The notes beneath the pieces were generated by a model that did no database searches, was not told the DNA's origin, and saw only the letters and a program-made list of their open reading frames with translations. A stretch of 64,000 nucleotides of DNA, from the NCBI GenBank assembly GCA_040879165.1, contig JBBDKV010000017.1:1-64000 (forward strand), in the 5' to 3' direction. Each line of letters opens with the position of its first letter. The stretch's first letter is position 1. Positions 44,892-54,080 of the stretch are shown piece by piece. This DNA comes from JBBDKV01 sp040879165 (lineage in GTDB: Bacteria > Patescibacteriota > Microgenomatia > UBA1400 > PJMF01). A program made the position numbers and the translations under genes.

Positions 44892-45920
44892 TTAAATTGA
44901 AATTTCAAAAATCTCCTCACCCGTATAACTCACTACCTCACTCATTTTTCCGGAATCTGTCAATACCATCACCAGTCGATCAATCCCTAAGGCAATTCCA
45001 GCAGTTGGAGGCAAGCCTTTTTTCAGTGCTGATATAAACTGCTCGTCAACGTCCCATGCTGGCAGCCCCTCAGCTTTACGCGCTTTGAGTTGCGCTTTGA
45101 GCCGCTTTTCCTGCTCATCAGCGTCGGTCAGCTCAGAGAACGCGTTGGCAATTTCCAGATTTCCAATATACAGCTCAAAGCGCTCCGCCAACCGCGGGTC
45201 GTCGGGCTTCAATCGTGCAAGCGCTGCCTGACTAGCTGGGTAATCATACAAAAAGGTTGGTCTTGTTTTGCCCAGTTCTGGCTCGACTTCATTGAGCATA
45301 ATTTGATAAAAAATGTCATCGTAACTGGTGGTATCTGTAATGCGGTAGCCTTTTTCTTCAGCTCGCGCTCGCAGCTTTTTGACATCAAAAAATTCATCTT
45401 CAGTAATCCCAGCGTATCGCTCAAATGCCTCCAGCACACTCAGTCGTTCCCACGGCGTACTCATGTCAAGAGTCAGGTCTTGATACCGCAACTTCTTGCC
45501 ATGCTTGGAATCTACTGCCTGCCAGGCTTCCAGCACCAACTTCTCACAGTCCACCATGAGGCCACGATAATCTGCCTCAGGTCGATACCACTCCATAATT
45601 GTAAACTCGGGATTGTGCAATCGTGTCACTGGCTCACAGTTACGAAAACTTTTACAAATCTGGAAAATTGGTCCACTGCCTGCAGCAAGCAGTTTTTTCA
45701 TTTGAAACTCAGGACTAGGAGCTAAATACCCAACTTTCTCAAGCTCACCCAGCTGCCAGGTGGTTTCAAACAATAAAATACTCGGTTCGGGATCAGGATT
45801 AGCCAAAAAGAGCGGCGTATCCACTTCAAGAAAATCCTGCTGAATAAAAAACCAGCGGATTGATTGGATAATCTGCGCTCGCTTACGCAGTGTATTTATT
45901 TTGGGTGTATATTGAGTCAT
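44892..45920 (-). CDS. epmA: EF-P--(R)-beta-lysine ligase, EpmA/GenX type
   Basis: A 342-residue class II synthetase-like protein that is only the catalytic core of lysyl-tRNA synthetase, without the N-terminal OB tRNA-binding domain. It follows E. coli EpmA closely: LAPSPEFQMKKLL, CKSFRNCEPVTRLHNPEFTI then MEWYRP, TFLYDYPASQAALA, RFELYIGNLEIANAFSELTD, and the final ALGIDRLVMVL. EpmA adds lysine or beta-lysine to the EF-P loop. No epmB (lysine aminomutase) is in the window, so alpha-lysine may be the substrate. Confidence 0.88.
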   Translation of the reverse strand: MTQYTPKINTLRKRAQIIQSIRWFFIQQDFLEVDTPLFLANPDPEPSILLFETTWQLGELEKVGYLAPSPEFQMKKLLAAGSGPIFQICKSFRNCEPVTRLHNPEFTIMEWYRPEADYRGLMVDCEKLVLEAWQAVDSKHGKKLRYQDLTLDMSTPWERLSVLEAFERYAGITEDEFFDVKKLRARAEEKGYRITDTTSYDDIFYQIMLNEVEPELGKTRPTFLYDYPASQAALARLKPDDPRLAERFELYIGNLEIANAFSELTDADEQEKRLKAQLKARKAEGLPAWDVDEQFISALKKGLPPTAGIALGIDRLVMVLTDSGKMSEVVSYTGEEIFEISI

Positions 45921-46141
45921 GGGAAGTTGAACTCATTACGAAACTTAAACTACTATTAATTTTGAATATATTTGATGCATTTTAGCAGTTTTTGGACGAC
46001 GATAGTACCCCCATGAATACTTGCCACGCAGATGCTCAGCTTGGCGGGCGTAGCCACAGCTACTTGAGGAGGACAAAAATGCTATAAATGTTCAAATAGA
46101 TTTGAAAGAAATGTGGTTTAAGTTTTGTAATGAGTTCAGTA
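45921..46141 (+). other. Intergenic region with a short hairpin
   Basis: No gene seen. GTAGC-CACA-GCTAC (46050-46063) is a hairpin overlapping a CTACTTGAGGAGG block (46060-46072), which is also found at 11447. The ATG after it reads only ATG CTA TAA. Confidence 0.3.
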
Positions 46142-46156
46142 TATAATGCCAGAATC
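46142..46156 (+). promoter_or_regulatory. -10 box of the pseudouridine synthase gene
   Basis: TATAAT (46142-46147) ends 9 nt before ATG 46157 and supports that start over an in-frame ATG at 46130, which lies upstream of the box. Confidence 0.55.
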
Positions 46157-46867
46157 ATGACAGCACAGCCTACAATTAAACTGCAAGCCTATATTGCCCA
46201 ACATGGCGTTACTTCACGCCGAAAAGCTGAAGAGCTAATCGAAGCTGGCAAGGTCGTGGTCAATGGAGAGCGTGCCCATATTGGCCAGCGTATTGATCCA
46301 AATACAGCGGTGGTTTTGGTCGCAGGGGAACGGATCGGCAAGCCCATCAATGCCAAATACTTTCTTATTTACAAACCACGTGGCGTCATCTCCACCACTA
46401 GTGATGAGCTTGGGCGGCGCACAGTCTTAAGCCTCATCCCGCCGCAAGATGAGCGACTATATCCTGTTGGACGACTTGACCGTGACAGCGAAGGTCTGAT
46501 GCTACTCACCAATGACGGTGATCTGGCACATAAGTACACACACCCCTCCTTTGGAGTTGAAAAAACGTATCGGGTTACACCTGATAGACGCCTCAGTCGT
46601 GATGCCTATGAGCACTTGGAGCGCGGTGTCAAACTCAAAGATGGTTGGGCAAAACCAACCGCACTTGCTGAGCTACACAACGATGATTCTGGAGAGCTTG
46701 AGATAACCATGACTGAGGGGCGCAACCAAGAAATTCGCCGCATGCTCAGAAGGGTGGGGTATGAGGTTGCGCGACTCATCCGCGTCAGGTTGGGAGATTT
46801 TCACTTGTCAGATCTCAATGGTGCTGACTGGATCGAGCTGCAATCAAATGACGTGTCGAGTAATTAA
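46157..46867 (+). CDS. rRNA pseudouridine synthase, RsuA/RluB family
   Basis: A 236-residue protein with an N-terminal S4 RNA-binding domain (IKLQAYIAQHGVTSRRKAEE, about residues 5-24, to about 60) and a catalytic domain with the Asp motif GRLDRDSEGLMLLTNDG (about 107-123). MTEGRNQEIRRMLRRVGY near the C-terminus is typical. It modifies a uridine in 16S or 23S rRNA; which one cannot be said. Confidence 0.92.
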   Translation: MTAQPTIKLQAYIAQHGVTSRRKAEELIEAGKVVVNGERAHIGQRIDPNTAVVLVAGERIGKPINAKYFLIYKPRGVISTTSDELGRRTVLSLIPPQDERLYPVGRLDRDSEGLMLLTNDGDLAHKYTHPSFGVEKTYRVTPDRRLSRDAYEHLERGVKLKDGWAKPTALAELHNDDSGELEITMTEGRNQEIRRMLRRVGYEVARLIRVRLGDFHLSDLNGADWIELQSNDVSSN

Positions 46868-46876
46868 ATCAGAGTG

Positions 46877-47797
46877 TTAGTGTTTCTTTTTGAAAATAGA
46901 ATTAGGTGTAATTGTGAGCACGTTGCGATGACTGACAATTCCTTCTGCACCCAACAGCTGGAGCACATTTTTGCGTATCTGATGTTTCAATACCCAAGCA
47001 TCCTGCGGAGAACTGGCCCAACCCGCCACCCAACACTTAACTGCTTCTTTCTCAATGTCCATGATCCAAAATTGTGGTTCTTCAACTTCCCAAAGCAGTG
47101 AACACTCCTGCACTGCCTGCTTGGCCAATCGCTCTACAACATCAAAGTCTGCTTCTGGAATTGTCCAAAATTCTACATACGCCCAAATATTGGAATCGGT
47201 GAGCGTGTAATTCACGCACTCCTTAGTCAACATTAGCGAGTTGGGAATCACATACCGCCGCCAGTCCCAAATTTTAATTGTGGTGTGCGTACTACTGATG
47301 TCCTCGATCGTGCCATACTCATCATCGATCATCACCGTATCTCCGGTGCGAAACTGACGAGATAGAGTCATCACTATTCCTGCAAAGACATTTTCTATGA
47401 CAGGCTTGGCAGCGATTCCAATCATCACTGTTGCAACTGTTGCAATGATGGAAATAAACTGGGTGGGCAAGCTATTCCAATGAGGCAGTAATGTAAGAAT
47501 AATTGCTACAATCACTAAAAATGAAATTGCTGATACCCGGATGACGCTAAAACGTTGGGCAATACCTTTTTTACCAGATTTAAGCGTCGATTCCTCAGTA
47601 ATTTGAGTCAGATCAGTCTTGACAGCTTCTCCTGGCGAACCTTCTTTAACTCGAGCGATTCTTTTTTTCTCGGAGTTATGAATAAAGCGCTTGAGCAGCA
47701 AGTACCCAAGAAAAAGGCTTCCCCAAACTACAATCACGTATAAGGTATATATTGGAAATGAGGAGAGAGCATTTGTAATATTTTGCAAAATGAACAT
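46877..47797 (-). CDS. MscS-family mechanosensitive channel
   Basis: A 306-residue protein with three or so membrane helices (about 18-38, 80-102 and 105-130). The Ala/Gly-rich pore region VATVMIGIAAKPVIENVFAG (about 126-145) is the MscS TM3 hallmark, followed by the beta domain (FRTGDTVMIDDEYGTIEDI) and the cytoplasmic cage. It releases solutes under osmotic downshock. A TATACT on this strand (47807-47812) ends 9 nt before the ATG. Confidence 0.9.
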   Translation of the reverse strand: MFILQNITNALSSFPIYTLYVIVVWGSLFLGYLLLKRFIHNSEKKRIARVKEGSPGEAVKTDLTQITEESTLKSGKKGIAQRFSVIRVSAISFLVIVAIILTLLPHWNSLPTQFISIIATVATVMIGIAAKPVIENVFAGIVMTLSRQFRTGDTVMIDDEYGTIEDISSTHTTIKIWDWRRYVIPNSLMLTKECVNYTLTDSNIWAYVEFWTIPEADFDVVERLAKQAVQECSLLWEVEEPQFWIMDIEKEAVKCWVAGWASSPQDAWVLKHQIRKNVLQLLGAEGIVSHRNVLTITPNSIFKKKH

Positions 47798-47853
47798 TGA
47801 CTAGATAGTATAATCCCTACTCAGACATATACGCTACAATCAATTATCAAGCT

Positions 47854-49500
47854 ATGACCCAAGAACAAGCACTAACCATTCTCAAAACTGGTGCCAATGT
47901 CTTTCTGACAGGTGAGCCTGGTAGTGGAAAAACGCACACAGTGCTCGAGTATATTCAGTACTTACACCAACACGACTTGCGCGTAGCAGTCACTGCATCC
48001 ACCGGCATTGCCGCCACACATTTAGCTGGCATGACCATACATTCTTGGAGTGGCATAGGCGTACGCAAATCCCTCACACTACGAGATAAAGTATTGCTAC
48101 AAGAGAAAACACCACTGGTCACTCGAGCGCAAAAAACCAATGTTCTCATTATTGACGAAATATCTATGCTTGATGCCAGTGTGCTCAACACCGTGGACGA
48201 AGCACTACAAACTCTGCGTGATTCTGATGAACCCTTTGGTGGTCTACAGGTTATTTTTGTGGGCGACTTTTTTCAATTGCCCCCTGTGTCTCGCGATGAA
48301 GTAGTTGAGTTCGCCTACACAGCAACTTCCTGGAAAGCTGTTCAACCAGTCATTTGCTATCTGACTGAACAACATCGACACGAAGACTCGCAACTAGCTG
48401 ACTTTCTGCGCGCCATTCGTAGTGGTCAGGAATATCTGGATGAACACTCCTTGCTCCATAGCCGAAGAATGGAGTTTGATATGTCAGAAACCATCACCCG
48501 CCTGTATTCCCACAATGCCGATGTTGATGGCGTTAACTCTGCCAAATTAGAAGCGATTGAAGAAGAACGTAAAGAGTTTACAATGACGAGCAAGGGACGA
48601 AAAAACATGATAGAACAGCTGCAAAAAGGCTGCCTCTCTCCCGCACTTTTGTCACTAAAAGTGGGTGCGCAAGTGATGTTCACCAAAAATAATTATGAAT
48701 CAGGCTTCGTCAACGGTACTTTGGGAGAAGTAGTTGGTTTTAACGCCGAAGACCTCCCAATAATCAAAACCAAACAAGGTCAGCACATCACTGCAGAACC
48801 AATGGAGTGGCAGATTGAAGATAATGGCAAAGTACTGGCAAGCATTACCCAACTTCCTCTCAGACTTGCCTGGGCAATTACTGTACATAAGAGTCAAGGC
48901 ATGACGCTAGATGCCGCAATCATCGATCTTTCCCGAGCCTTTGAATACGGACAGGGCTACGTTGCGCTCTCGCGCGTCCGATCAAGTGAGGGTTTGTACG
49001 TCATAGGATTTAATGAGCGATCGCTCCAAGTTCACCCAGATATCATCCAAGCAGATCAGAATTTTCAACAACTCTCTGAAAAGGCTGAGGATCGACTCAA
49101 TGCCTATTCTGAGGATGCGCTCGTAAAAAAGCATCGCAATTTTATTCTCAATCACGGCGGCTCACTCAAAAAAATTGCCATATCAGATAAAAAATCTGCG
49201 ATAACCACTGTGGACAAAACCCTCGCATTATTTAATCAGGGTAAAAGCATTGCAGAGATCGCATCCGAGCGGGGCTTAAAAGAAAATACCATCATCAGTC
49301 ATCTTGAAGAGTTAGTGTTTGGCGCCCAGCTGGAAAAAGAAAAAATCTTAGCTGAGATTCCATCTAAACTAGCCAAAAAACTACCGCGCATTCACAAAGT
49401 CCTGGCCAAGATGGAAGACAACCGGCTCGGACCAGTTTATTATGCGCTCAAGGGGAAGTTTAGTTACGAGGAATTGCGGTTGGCAAGGATGGTGCGGTAG
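47854..49500 (+). CDS. PIF1/RecD-like superfamily 1 DNA helicase
   Basis: A 548-residue helicase. Walker A GEPGSGKT (about 20-27), Walker B LIIDEISML (about 98-106), FVGDFFQLPPVS (about 139-150), and the C-terminal RecA fold with WAITVHKSQGMTLD and QGYVALSRVRS (about 366-376). The last 140 residues hold an HTH-like domain (NQGKSIAEIASERGLKENTI). Pif1 helicases unwind G-quadruplexes and forks; a gene of this type is common in CPR genomes. Confidence 0.92.
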   Translation: MTQEQALTILKTGANVFLTGEPGSGKTHTVLEYIQYLHQHDLRVAVTASTGIAATHLAGMTIHSWSGIGVRKSLTLRDKVLLQEKTPLVTRAQKTNVLIIDEISMLDASVLNTVDEALQTLRDSDEPFGGLQVIFVGDFFQLPPVSRDEVVEFAYTATSWKAVQPVICYLTEQHRHEDSQLADFLRAIRSGQEYLDEHSLLHSRRMEFDMSETITRLYSHNADVDGVNSAKLEAIEEERKEFTMTSKGRKNMIEQLQKGCLSPALLSLKVGAQVMFTKNNYESGFVNGTLGEVVGFNAEDLPIIKTKQGQHITAEPMEWQIEDNGKVLASITQLPLRLAWAITVHKSQGMTLDAAIIDLSRAFEYGQGYVALSRVRSSEGLYVIGFNERSLQVHPDIIQADQNFQQLSEKAEDRLNAYSEDALVKKHRNFILNHGGSLKKIAISDKKSAITTVDKTLALFNQGKSIAEIASERGLKENTIISHLEELVFGAQLEKEKILAEIPSKLAKKLPRIHKVLAKMEDNRLGPVYYALKGKFSYEELRLARMVR

Positions 49501-49514
49501 AACAGACTTCCTTT

Positions 49515-50072
49515 CTATTCAGCTGTTTTCACCCCTTCTTTTCCTACCTGAATAATCTGCGTTAGCTCAATCAACTCATCCACCATCCGCTCAGCCCGCT
49601 CCAACACTTTCTCATCCTTTAGCTGCCCAGCATCATCAAACAACTCTTTAACAAAGGGAAAATGCAGATTTTTGCCCGAGACAATCATGCCAAAATTACT
49701 CAAAATAGGAAGCAGTGACTCCACCGCCCGCACACCACCAAACTGACCGCTTGAAACGCTGGCTACGAGAACCGGCTTGTGTTTATAGGTAGCAAATTCT
49801 GTATCAAGGAGCGTCTTGAATTTACCTGGAAAACCATGATTGTACTCGGGAAAAACGAGTACAAATGCATCAGCAGCCGTTGTTATGGCATGAAATTCTG
49901 GTATCTGTTGTTTTTCATCATACTCAATCTCAAAATCTCTCACATCAACCGAAACTGGAGACACGTTCGGATTTTTCTCAAGAATTGATTGCAGCAGTGC
50001 AGCTACTTTGGCGGATTGACGCTCAGGTCGCGAGGCGCCAAGGATAATTGGGATGTTGAGTGGAGTGGGCAT
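49515..50072 (-). CDS. NADPH-dependent FMN reductase family protein
   Basis: A 185-residue flavodoxin-like oxidoreductase. N-terminal phosphate-binding loop IILGASRPERQSAKVA, then the PEYNHGFPGKFKTLLD motif (about 94-109) and SSGQFGGVRA (about 125-134). It likely reduces quinones or other small molecules with NADPH and FMN. Its 3' end is 14 nt from the convergent helicase. Confidence 0.9.
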   Translation of the reverse strand: MPTPLNIPIILGASRPERQSAKVAALLQSILEKNPNVSPVSVDVRDFEIEYDEKQQIPEFHAITTAADAFVLVFPEYNHGFPGKFKTLLDTEFATYKHKPVLVASVSSGQFGGVRAVESLLPILSNFGMIVSGKNLHFPFVKELFDDAGQLKDEKVLERAERMVDELIELTQIIQVGKEGVKTAE

Positions 50073-50162
50073 GATAGATCGCTTTCTATTATGGTATTAT
50101 ACCAGCTACTTACTCGTGTTTTGTGAATCTTATTTGTAGGGATTGATTATAAGGAAGAAAAG

Positions 50163-51866
50163 ATGTTCGAAACATTTGGATTATACGGCAGCATCTCAAT
50201 TATTGTCATTTTCTACATTCTTCCCTTTATACTTGCCGTACTCTTGCCTGCATGGCTGTTACCTCAACTAGTAGCTCGTTTCATTAATCGCCAAAAACTC
50301 CCCATTCCGTCACTTTTGCTATTTACTGTGAGTTTAGTGGTGCTTGCAATATTCGCAAACCTGTTCTGGGAATTTGCTCTCTTTAATAGAATTTATCACG
50401 AGTGGGATCGCACATTTTTGCCCTACACTTTTTTCTGGCATGAATCACCTAGCCTGTATGGATCAAGTTGGATTGCAACTCACTGGAAACAATGGCATCT
50501 TTATGCAATATGGCTTGTTCTGACTGAACTCATTTACATAAGCGCTGCTTTTTTAGCGTATTTTAAAAGAAGTGGAGTGGAGAACACAAAGCTGTTTCGC
50601 AAGATTCTTGTAGCTTCGGTTATTGCACTCACTATTCTTTCAATTGTAATACCACAATTTATTTTTGCTGGAATGAAGTATTTATTTTCCGATACATACA
50701 ATATTGACTACAAGCAGGTAGACGTTGCCTGTACGCCATCAGCTAGTACCGAACCAAAAATTATCTACACCGGGACTCAAAATGAGTGGATTTCTGACAT
50801 ATCGGGTCAAAACTTACAACAAGCCTTCAAAAAGAATCTGCAATTAAACAGATCTCAGGACGTGCTCTCTCCCGATGGAACCATGGCTGTTATCATTTGG
50901 GAGAAAGATCTATGGATTCATTGTGTGCATAGTGACGGAGCATTTAAAATTGAGTTGCCAAAACCTGAGCAAGAAGTTGGTCACTATCAATCGGGAAGTT
51001 TTCCCTCATGGTCGCCAGATAGTCAGCAAATGGTGATAAATAACGCTGGTGATGTATTATTGGTCGATCTCACACATAAAACTACTGAAGTGCTCAAAGA
51101 AACAGTGGCAATTCGGGACAATAAGGTTGATATTACTGCCAAAGATCGCGATGTAATGATTCCTCCATTTGAATTTGGAGATGCTGATTGGAGCCCTAGC
51201 GGAACTATTTATTACACCTCATTTAATGGAGATGAAGTACGTTTGCATGAATTGAATCCCAAAACAAATAAAAATGAGATTGTTCATCAAAGTCAAAACC
51301 TACTCGCCATTACTTCTGGGGATCCTACTGGCAACTGGCTACTGCTATCTGAACAGTCGTGGGCGACTCAGGGAGATATGAATAACTGGAAAAGTGAGAG
51401 CTACTTTTTCAACACTGCCTCAAAACAAGTGATTGAGATTCCAGATGGAGACATATCTAATCCGGTTTGGTCACCATCTGGACAGTCTGTAGCGCAAAGC
51501 ACCGGAAGTTGGATGCATTCACCCAAATTAGCAGCATTTCCAGCAACCATTTTGAATCTAGAAACACACCAGTCCACCTCCGTTACTGATATGGTTGGAA
51601 TCGCTTTGGAAAATCAGAATATTAAAGTGGGAAACAATATTTTGGTTGTTGAAATCAAGGATTTCGTCGATGAGTCTAGAATTCTTTTGAAGATCGCCTT
51701 GCCAGGATCAGGAATTGATATTCCCCGACAGATTAATGCAATTCTAGATATGTCGACGAACGAACTCAGCATTCTGCAAGATTACCCCGCAGAGACATAC
51801 GAGACTCACCAGAGCGATAGAAGCGATAGAGTTGTGCCACTGAAGATCATAAATACTGCCTATTAA
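50163..51866 (+). CDS. Membrane protein with extracellular beta-propeller
   Basis: A 567-residue protein. Four membrane helices are visible in the first 190 residues (about 12-35, 48-70, 115-135, 155-175). The rest is beta-rich with TolB/PD40-type repeats (FPSWSPDSQQMVINNAGDVL; ADWSPSGTIYYTSFNGDEV; PVWSPSGQSVAQSTG). It may act as a sensor or scaffold; no enzyme motif. AAGGAAGAAAAG precedes the ATG. Confidence 0.72.
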   Translation: MFETFGLYGSISIIVIFYILPFILAVLLPAWLLPQLVARFINRQKLPIPSLLLFTVSLVVLAIFANLFWEFALFNRIYHEWDRTFLPYTFFWHESPSLYGSSWIATHWKQWHLYAIWLVLTELIYISAAFLAYFKRSGVENTKLFRKILVASVIALTILSIVIPQFIFAGMKYLFSDTYNIDYKQVDVACTPSASTEPKIIYTGTQNEWISDISGQNLQQAFKKNLQLNRSQDVLSPDGTMAVIIWEKDLWIHCVHSDGAFKIELPKPEQEVGHYQSGSFPSWSPDSQQMVINNAGDVLLVDLTHKTTEVLKETVAIRDNKVDITAKDRDVMIPPFEFGDADWSPSGTIYYTSFNGDEVRLHELNPKTNKNEIVHQSQNLLAITSGDPTGNWLLLSEQSWATQGDMNNWKSESYFFNTASKQVIEIPDGDISNPVWSPSGQSVAQSTGSWMHSPKLAAFPATILNLETHQSTSVTDMVGIALENQNIKVGNNILVVEIKDFVDESRILLKIALPGSGIDIPRQINAILDMSTNELSILQDYPAETYETHQSDRSDRVVPLKIINTAY

Positions 51867-51987
51867 CTGAAATAGTTTGCTAACAGAATTATTCAAGTAG
51901 ATTTGTTAAAAAATAAAGTTGCGAAGAAATATAGTTTACACAATAGCACTTTGAAGTGATAATCTTCGAACATAATACTTACTTACT

Positions 51988-53043
51988 TTAAAAATAATTA
52001 TTCACCGCAAAATGATACTGATCTAAAAACAACCTTTTTAGATGATACATATTATTAGTTTCATAAAAAATTATGAGCGCTTGCTTATATTCGTTTTCAT
52101 TTATGCTTCTATATGAAAGTGGAAAGTGGTCATATGCTAAAAGTACGGCATTTGAAAGCATTCTGGCTGTTCGTTTATTGCCATCAGCAAATGGTTGAAT
52201 ATAAGTCATTAGAGCAGAGACAATCAGAGCCTTTTCAAGAGGATGAGCTGTCTTATTGACCAAATTAATCATCTTCTTAACCGCCTCTTTTAGCTCCCAA
52301 GCATGTGACAATGGTTTGTATGTGGTGCCAGTTATCCCCACTGCCTGTTTTCTAATACCACTTGTTATTGGCAAGTTTTTGGTTAACACACCATGAAGTT
52401 CCAGTACGTCCTTGGTTTGAAGTTTCTTAAAGCTCGTTCGATGCTCAATGAGTGTTTTACATGCATCTTTGTGATTTAAAATCATGTCTGCTTCTTCTCT
52501 GCTTTTACCTTTTGCCTCAATGCCTTGTTTAATCAGGCTCTCTGTTTCAAGCAAGCTATAGGTATTTCCTTCAATTTTCGAAGATTTCCAAGAAAGCTCA
52601 ATCACATAACGCTCTAGCTCTCTCTCAAGAATAGTGGGGTCAAGTTTTTTCGTAGATTTGTCAAAAGAACGAAATGTTTTGTCCAAAGCACTTTGCTCTG
52701 GACTTTCTAGTAATCCTGGAAGCAATTCGAAAACTCCAGCATCAAACACGGTTTTAGCTAGCTTTCTATTATCAGGCTCTATAGAAAAATATTGCTTGAG
52801 ATCAACATATGCAAGAAGTGGGTGTGTCGAAGCTGTATTATATGCTGTACTTGGACCACTACCAATAGAAATGATGAGTCCTTTTTTAACCAAGTATTTG
52901 AGATCTCTTGCGAGGGTGGCTTTGGAAGATTGAAAAGCCTCCGGTAGCCTGGCTGAAAGCCTTTCTCTAGAAATACTCTTGGTCTTGGCAATAGTATTTA
53001 CTATTTCTTTCTGCCTAGTGTTCAGTTTTATCGTCTCATTCAT
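51988..53043 (-). CDS. Fic family protein with Gln in place of the catalytic His
   Basis: A 351-residue protein: N-terminal winged HTH (about 8-75) and a Fic core (about 110-300). An inhibitory-helix motif SSKIEGN (about 150-156) fits class II self-inhibited Fic. The active-site loop reads QPFADGNKRTAR (about 281-292); the family standard is HxFxDGNxxxxR, so the His that deprotonates the target hydroxyl is Gln. Phosphate-binding residues remain. AMPylation is therefore uncertain. Confidence 0.85.
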   Translation of the reverse strand: MNETIKLNTRQKEIVNTIAKTKSISRERLSARLPEAFQSSKATLARDLKYLVKKGLIISIGSGPSTAYNTASTHPLLAYVDLKQYFSIEPDNRKLAKTVFDAGVFELLPGLLESPEQSALDKTFRSFDKSTKKLDPTILERELERYVIELSWKSSKIEGNTYSLLETESLIKQGIEAKGKSREEADMILNHKDACKTLIEHRTSFKKLQTKDVLELHGVLTKNLPITSGIRKQAVGITGTTYKPLSHAWELKEAVKKMINLVNKTAHPLEKALIVSALMTYIQPFADGNKRTARMLSNAVLLAYDHFPLSYRSINENEYKQALIIFYETNNMYHLKRLFLDQYHFAVNNYF

Positions 53044-53061
53044 GAGCTCTTATCGTCTCAT
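53028..53061 (-). promoter_or_regulatory. Direct repeat at the Fic start codon, possible autorepressor site
   Basis: TTATCGTCTCAT occurs at 53028-53039 and 53050-53061, 22 nt apart (two helical turns), and straddles the start codon. Each is followed by an ATGAG half palindrome. The HTH domain of the Fic protein is the obvious candidate binder. Confidence 0.5.
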
Positions 53062-53162
53062 AATGAGTCGATTTTTACAATCAGTATCATTTCTTGAGGT
53101 TTGGCTATAGGAATTTGCGTGACAACTCCGGAGGTAAGAAGAAAGATGCTATTAATCACTCG

Positions 53163-53525
53163 CTATTTTCGCAAAATCTTCTCCATCGCCCTCCCATTTG
53201 CCAACTCATCAACCAGCTTGTCCAGATATCTGACCTGTTTGGTTAGGGGACTATCAATTTCTTCGATGCGATAACCACAGATTGTGCCCGTAATCTGCTC
53301 AGCATTGGGATGCAGTGTTGCTTTTTGGAAAAATTCCTCAAAAGTAGCGTCCGCATCAATCAGCTTTTGCTGTTGCTTTTCATCAAACCCAGTCAGCCAC
53401 TCAATAACCTGATGCAATTCTTTTTTTGTTCTGCCTTTTCTCTCAACTTTTGTGACGTAGTGGGGATAGACTTCTGCAAAGGTCATTTTTGCCATGCGCT
53501 CGTCGTGTTTTGGGGTGGTTTTCAT
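53163..53525 (-). CDS. DUF2200-type protein
   Basis: A 120-residue protein with MTFAEVYPHYVTKVERKGRT, then VIEWLTGFD, matching DUF2200. Function unknown. Start choice could be up to 10 residues shorter (MAKMTFAEV). It follows the VOC gene by 2 nt and is the last gene of the ArsR-headed run. Confidence 0.75.
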   Translation of the reverse strand: MKTTPKHDERMAKMTFAEVYPHYVTKVERKGRTKKELHQVIEWLTGFDEKQQQKLIDADATFEEFFQKATLHPNAEQITGTICGYRIEEIDSPLTKQVRYLDKLVDELANGRAMEKILRK

Positions 53526-53527
53526 AG

Positions 53528-53959
53528 TTATTTCTCCTCATGAAAATTAATCATCCAACAGACTCCAAACTTGTCTTTGAAACTGCCATAGTAGTCACCC
53601 CAGAACTGATCGGCCATCGGCATTTCTACTTCGCCACCCTCGGACAATGCTGCGAAAAGCCTGTCTGCTTCTGCTTTTGAATCAGGGTGAACCGAGATGT
53701 AATTATTGTTTCCCATAGTGACTGGTTTGCCCATGGACTTAGTGACGTCATTCGCCATTAAGTACTGCCCATCACCAAGAGGTATTGAAACATGCATAAT
53801 CAAGTCTTTTTCATCTTCTGCTACTTCGTTGTTCTCATCATCGGCCGGCATCTCGCCAAAAGTCATTGTCGAATCCATTTTGACTCCAAATGCTTGTTCG
53901 TAAAATTCAAAGGCTTGTCGGGCATTTCCATTAAAGTTGAGATATGGGTTGAGCTTCAT
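53528..53959 (-). CDS. VOC/PhnB-like protein
   Basis: A 143-residue protein of the PhnB-type VOC superfamily: LNPYLNFNGNARQAFEFYEQ at the start, an ISVHPDSKAEADRLFAALSEGG segment, and FWGDYYGSFKDKFGVCWMIN at the end. VOC proteins often bind or modify small toxic molecules. The start at 53959 (MKLNPYL) is typical of the family; 53986 is longer. Confidence 0.85.
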   Translation of the reverse strand: MKLNPYLNFNGNARQAFEFYEQAFGVKMDSTMTFGEMPADDENNEVAEDEKDLIMHVSIPLGDGQYLMANDVTKSMGKPVTMGNNNYISVHPDSKAEADRLFAALSEGGEVEMPMADQFWGDYYGSFKDKFGVCWMINFHEEK

Positions 53960-54080
53960 AGTTTCCTTTTTTGTGAGCACTACCAAGTAGCATTTTATAC
54001 TTTGCCTTGAATTTTTTCTAGAGATACCTCATTTGTTAATTCAGGCAAGATTTTACACAGCATCATATTTTGATCAGTGC

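Noticed and set aside
46073..46090. Minimal ORF ATG CTA TAA after a Shine-Dalgarno-like site
   Set aside because: Two codons only, and the real gene has its own -10 box further downstream.
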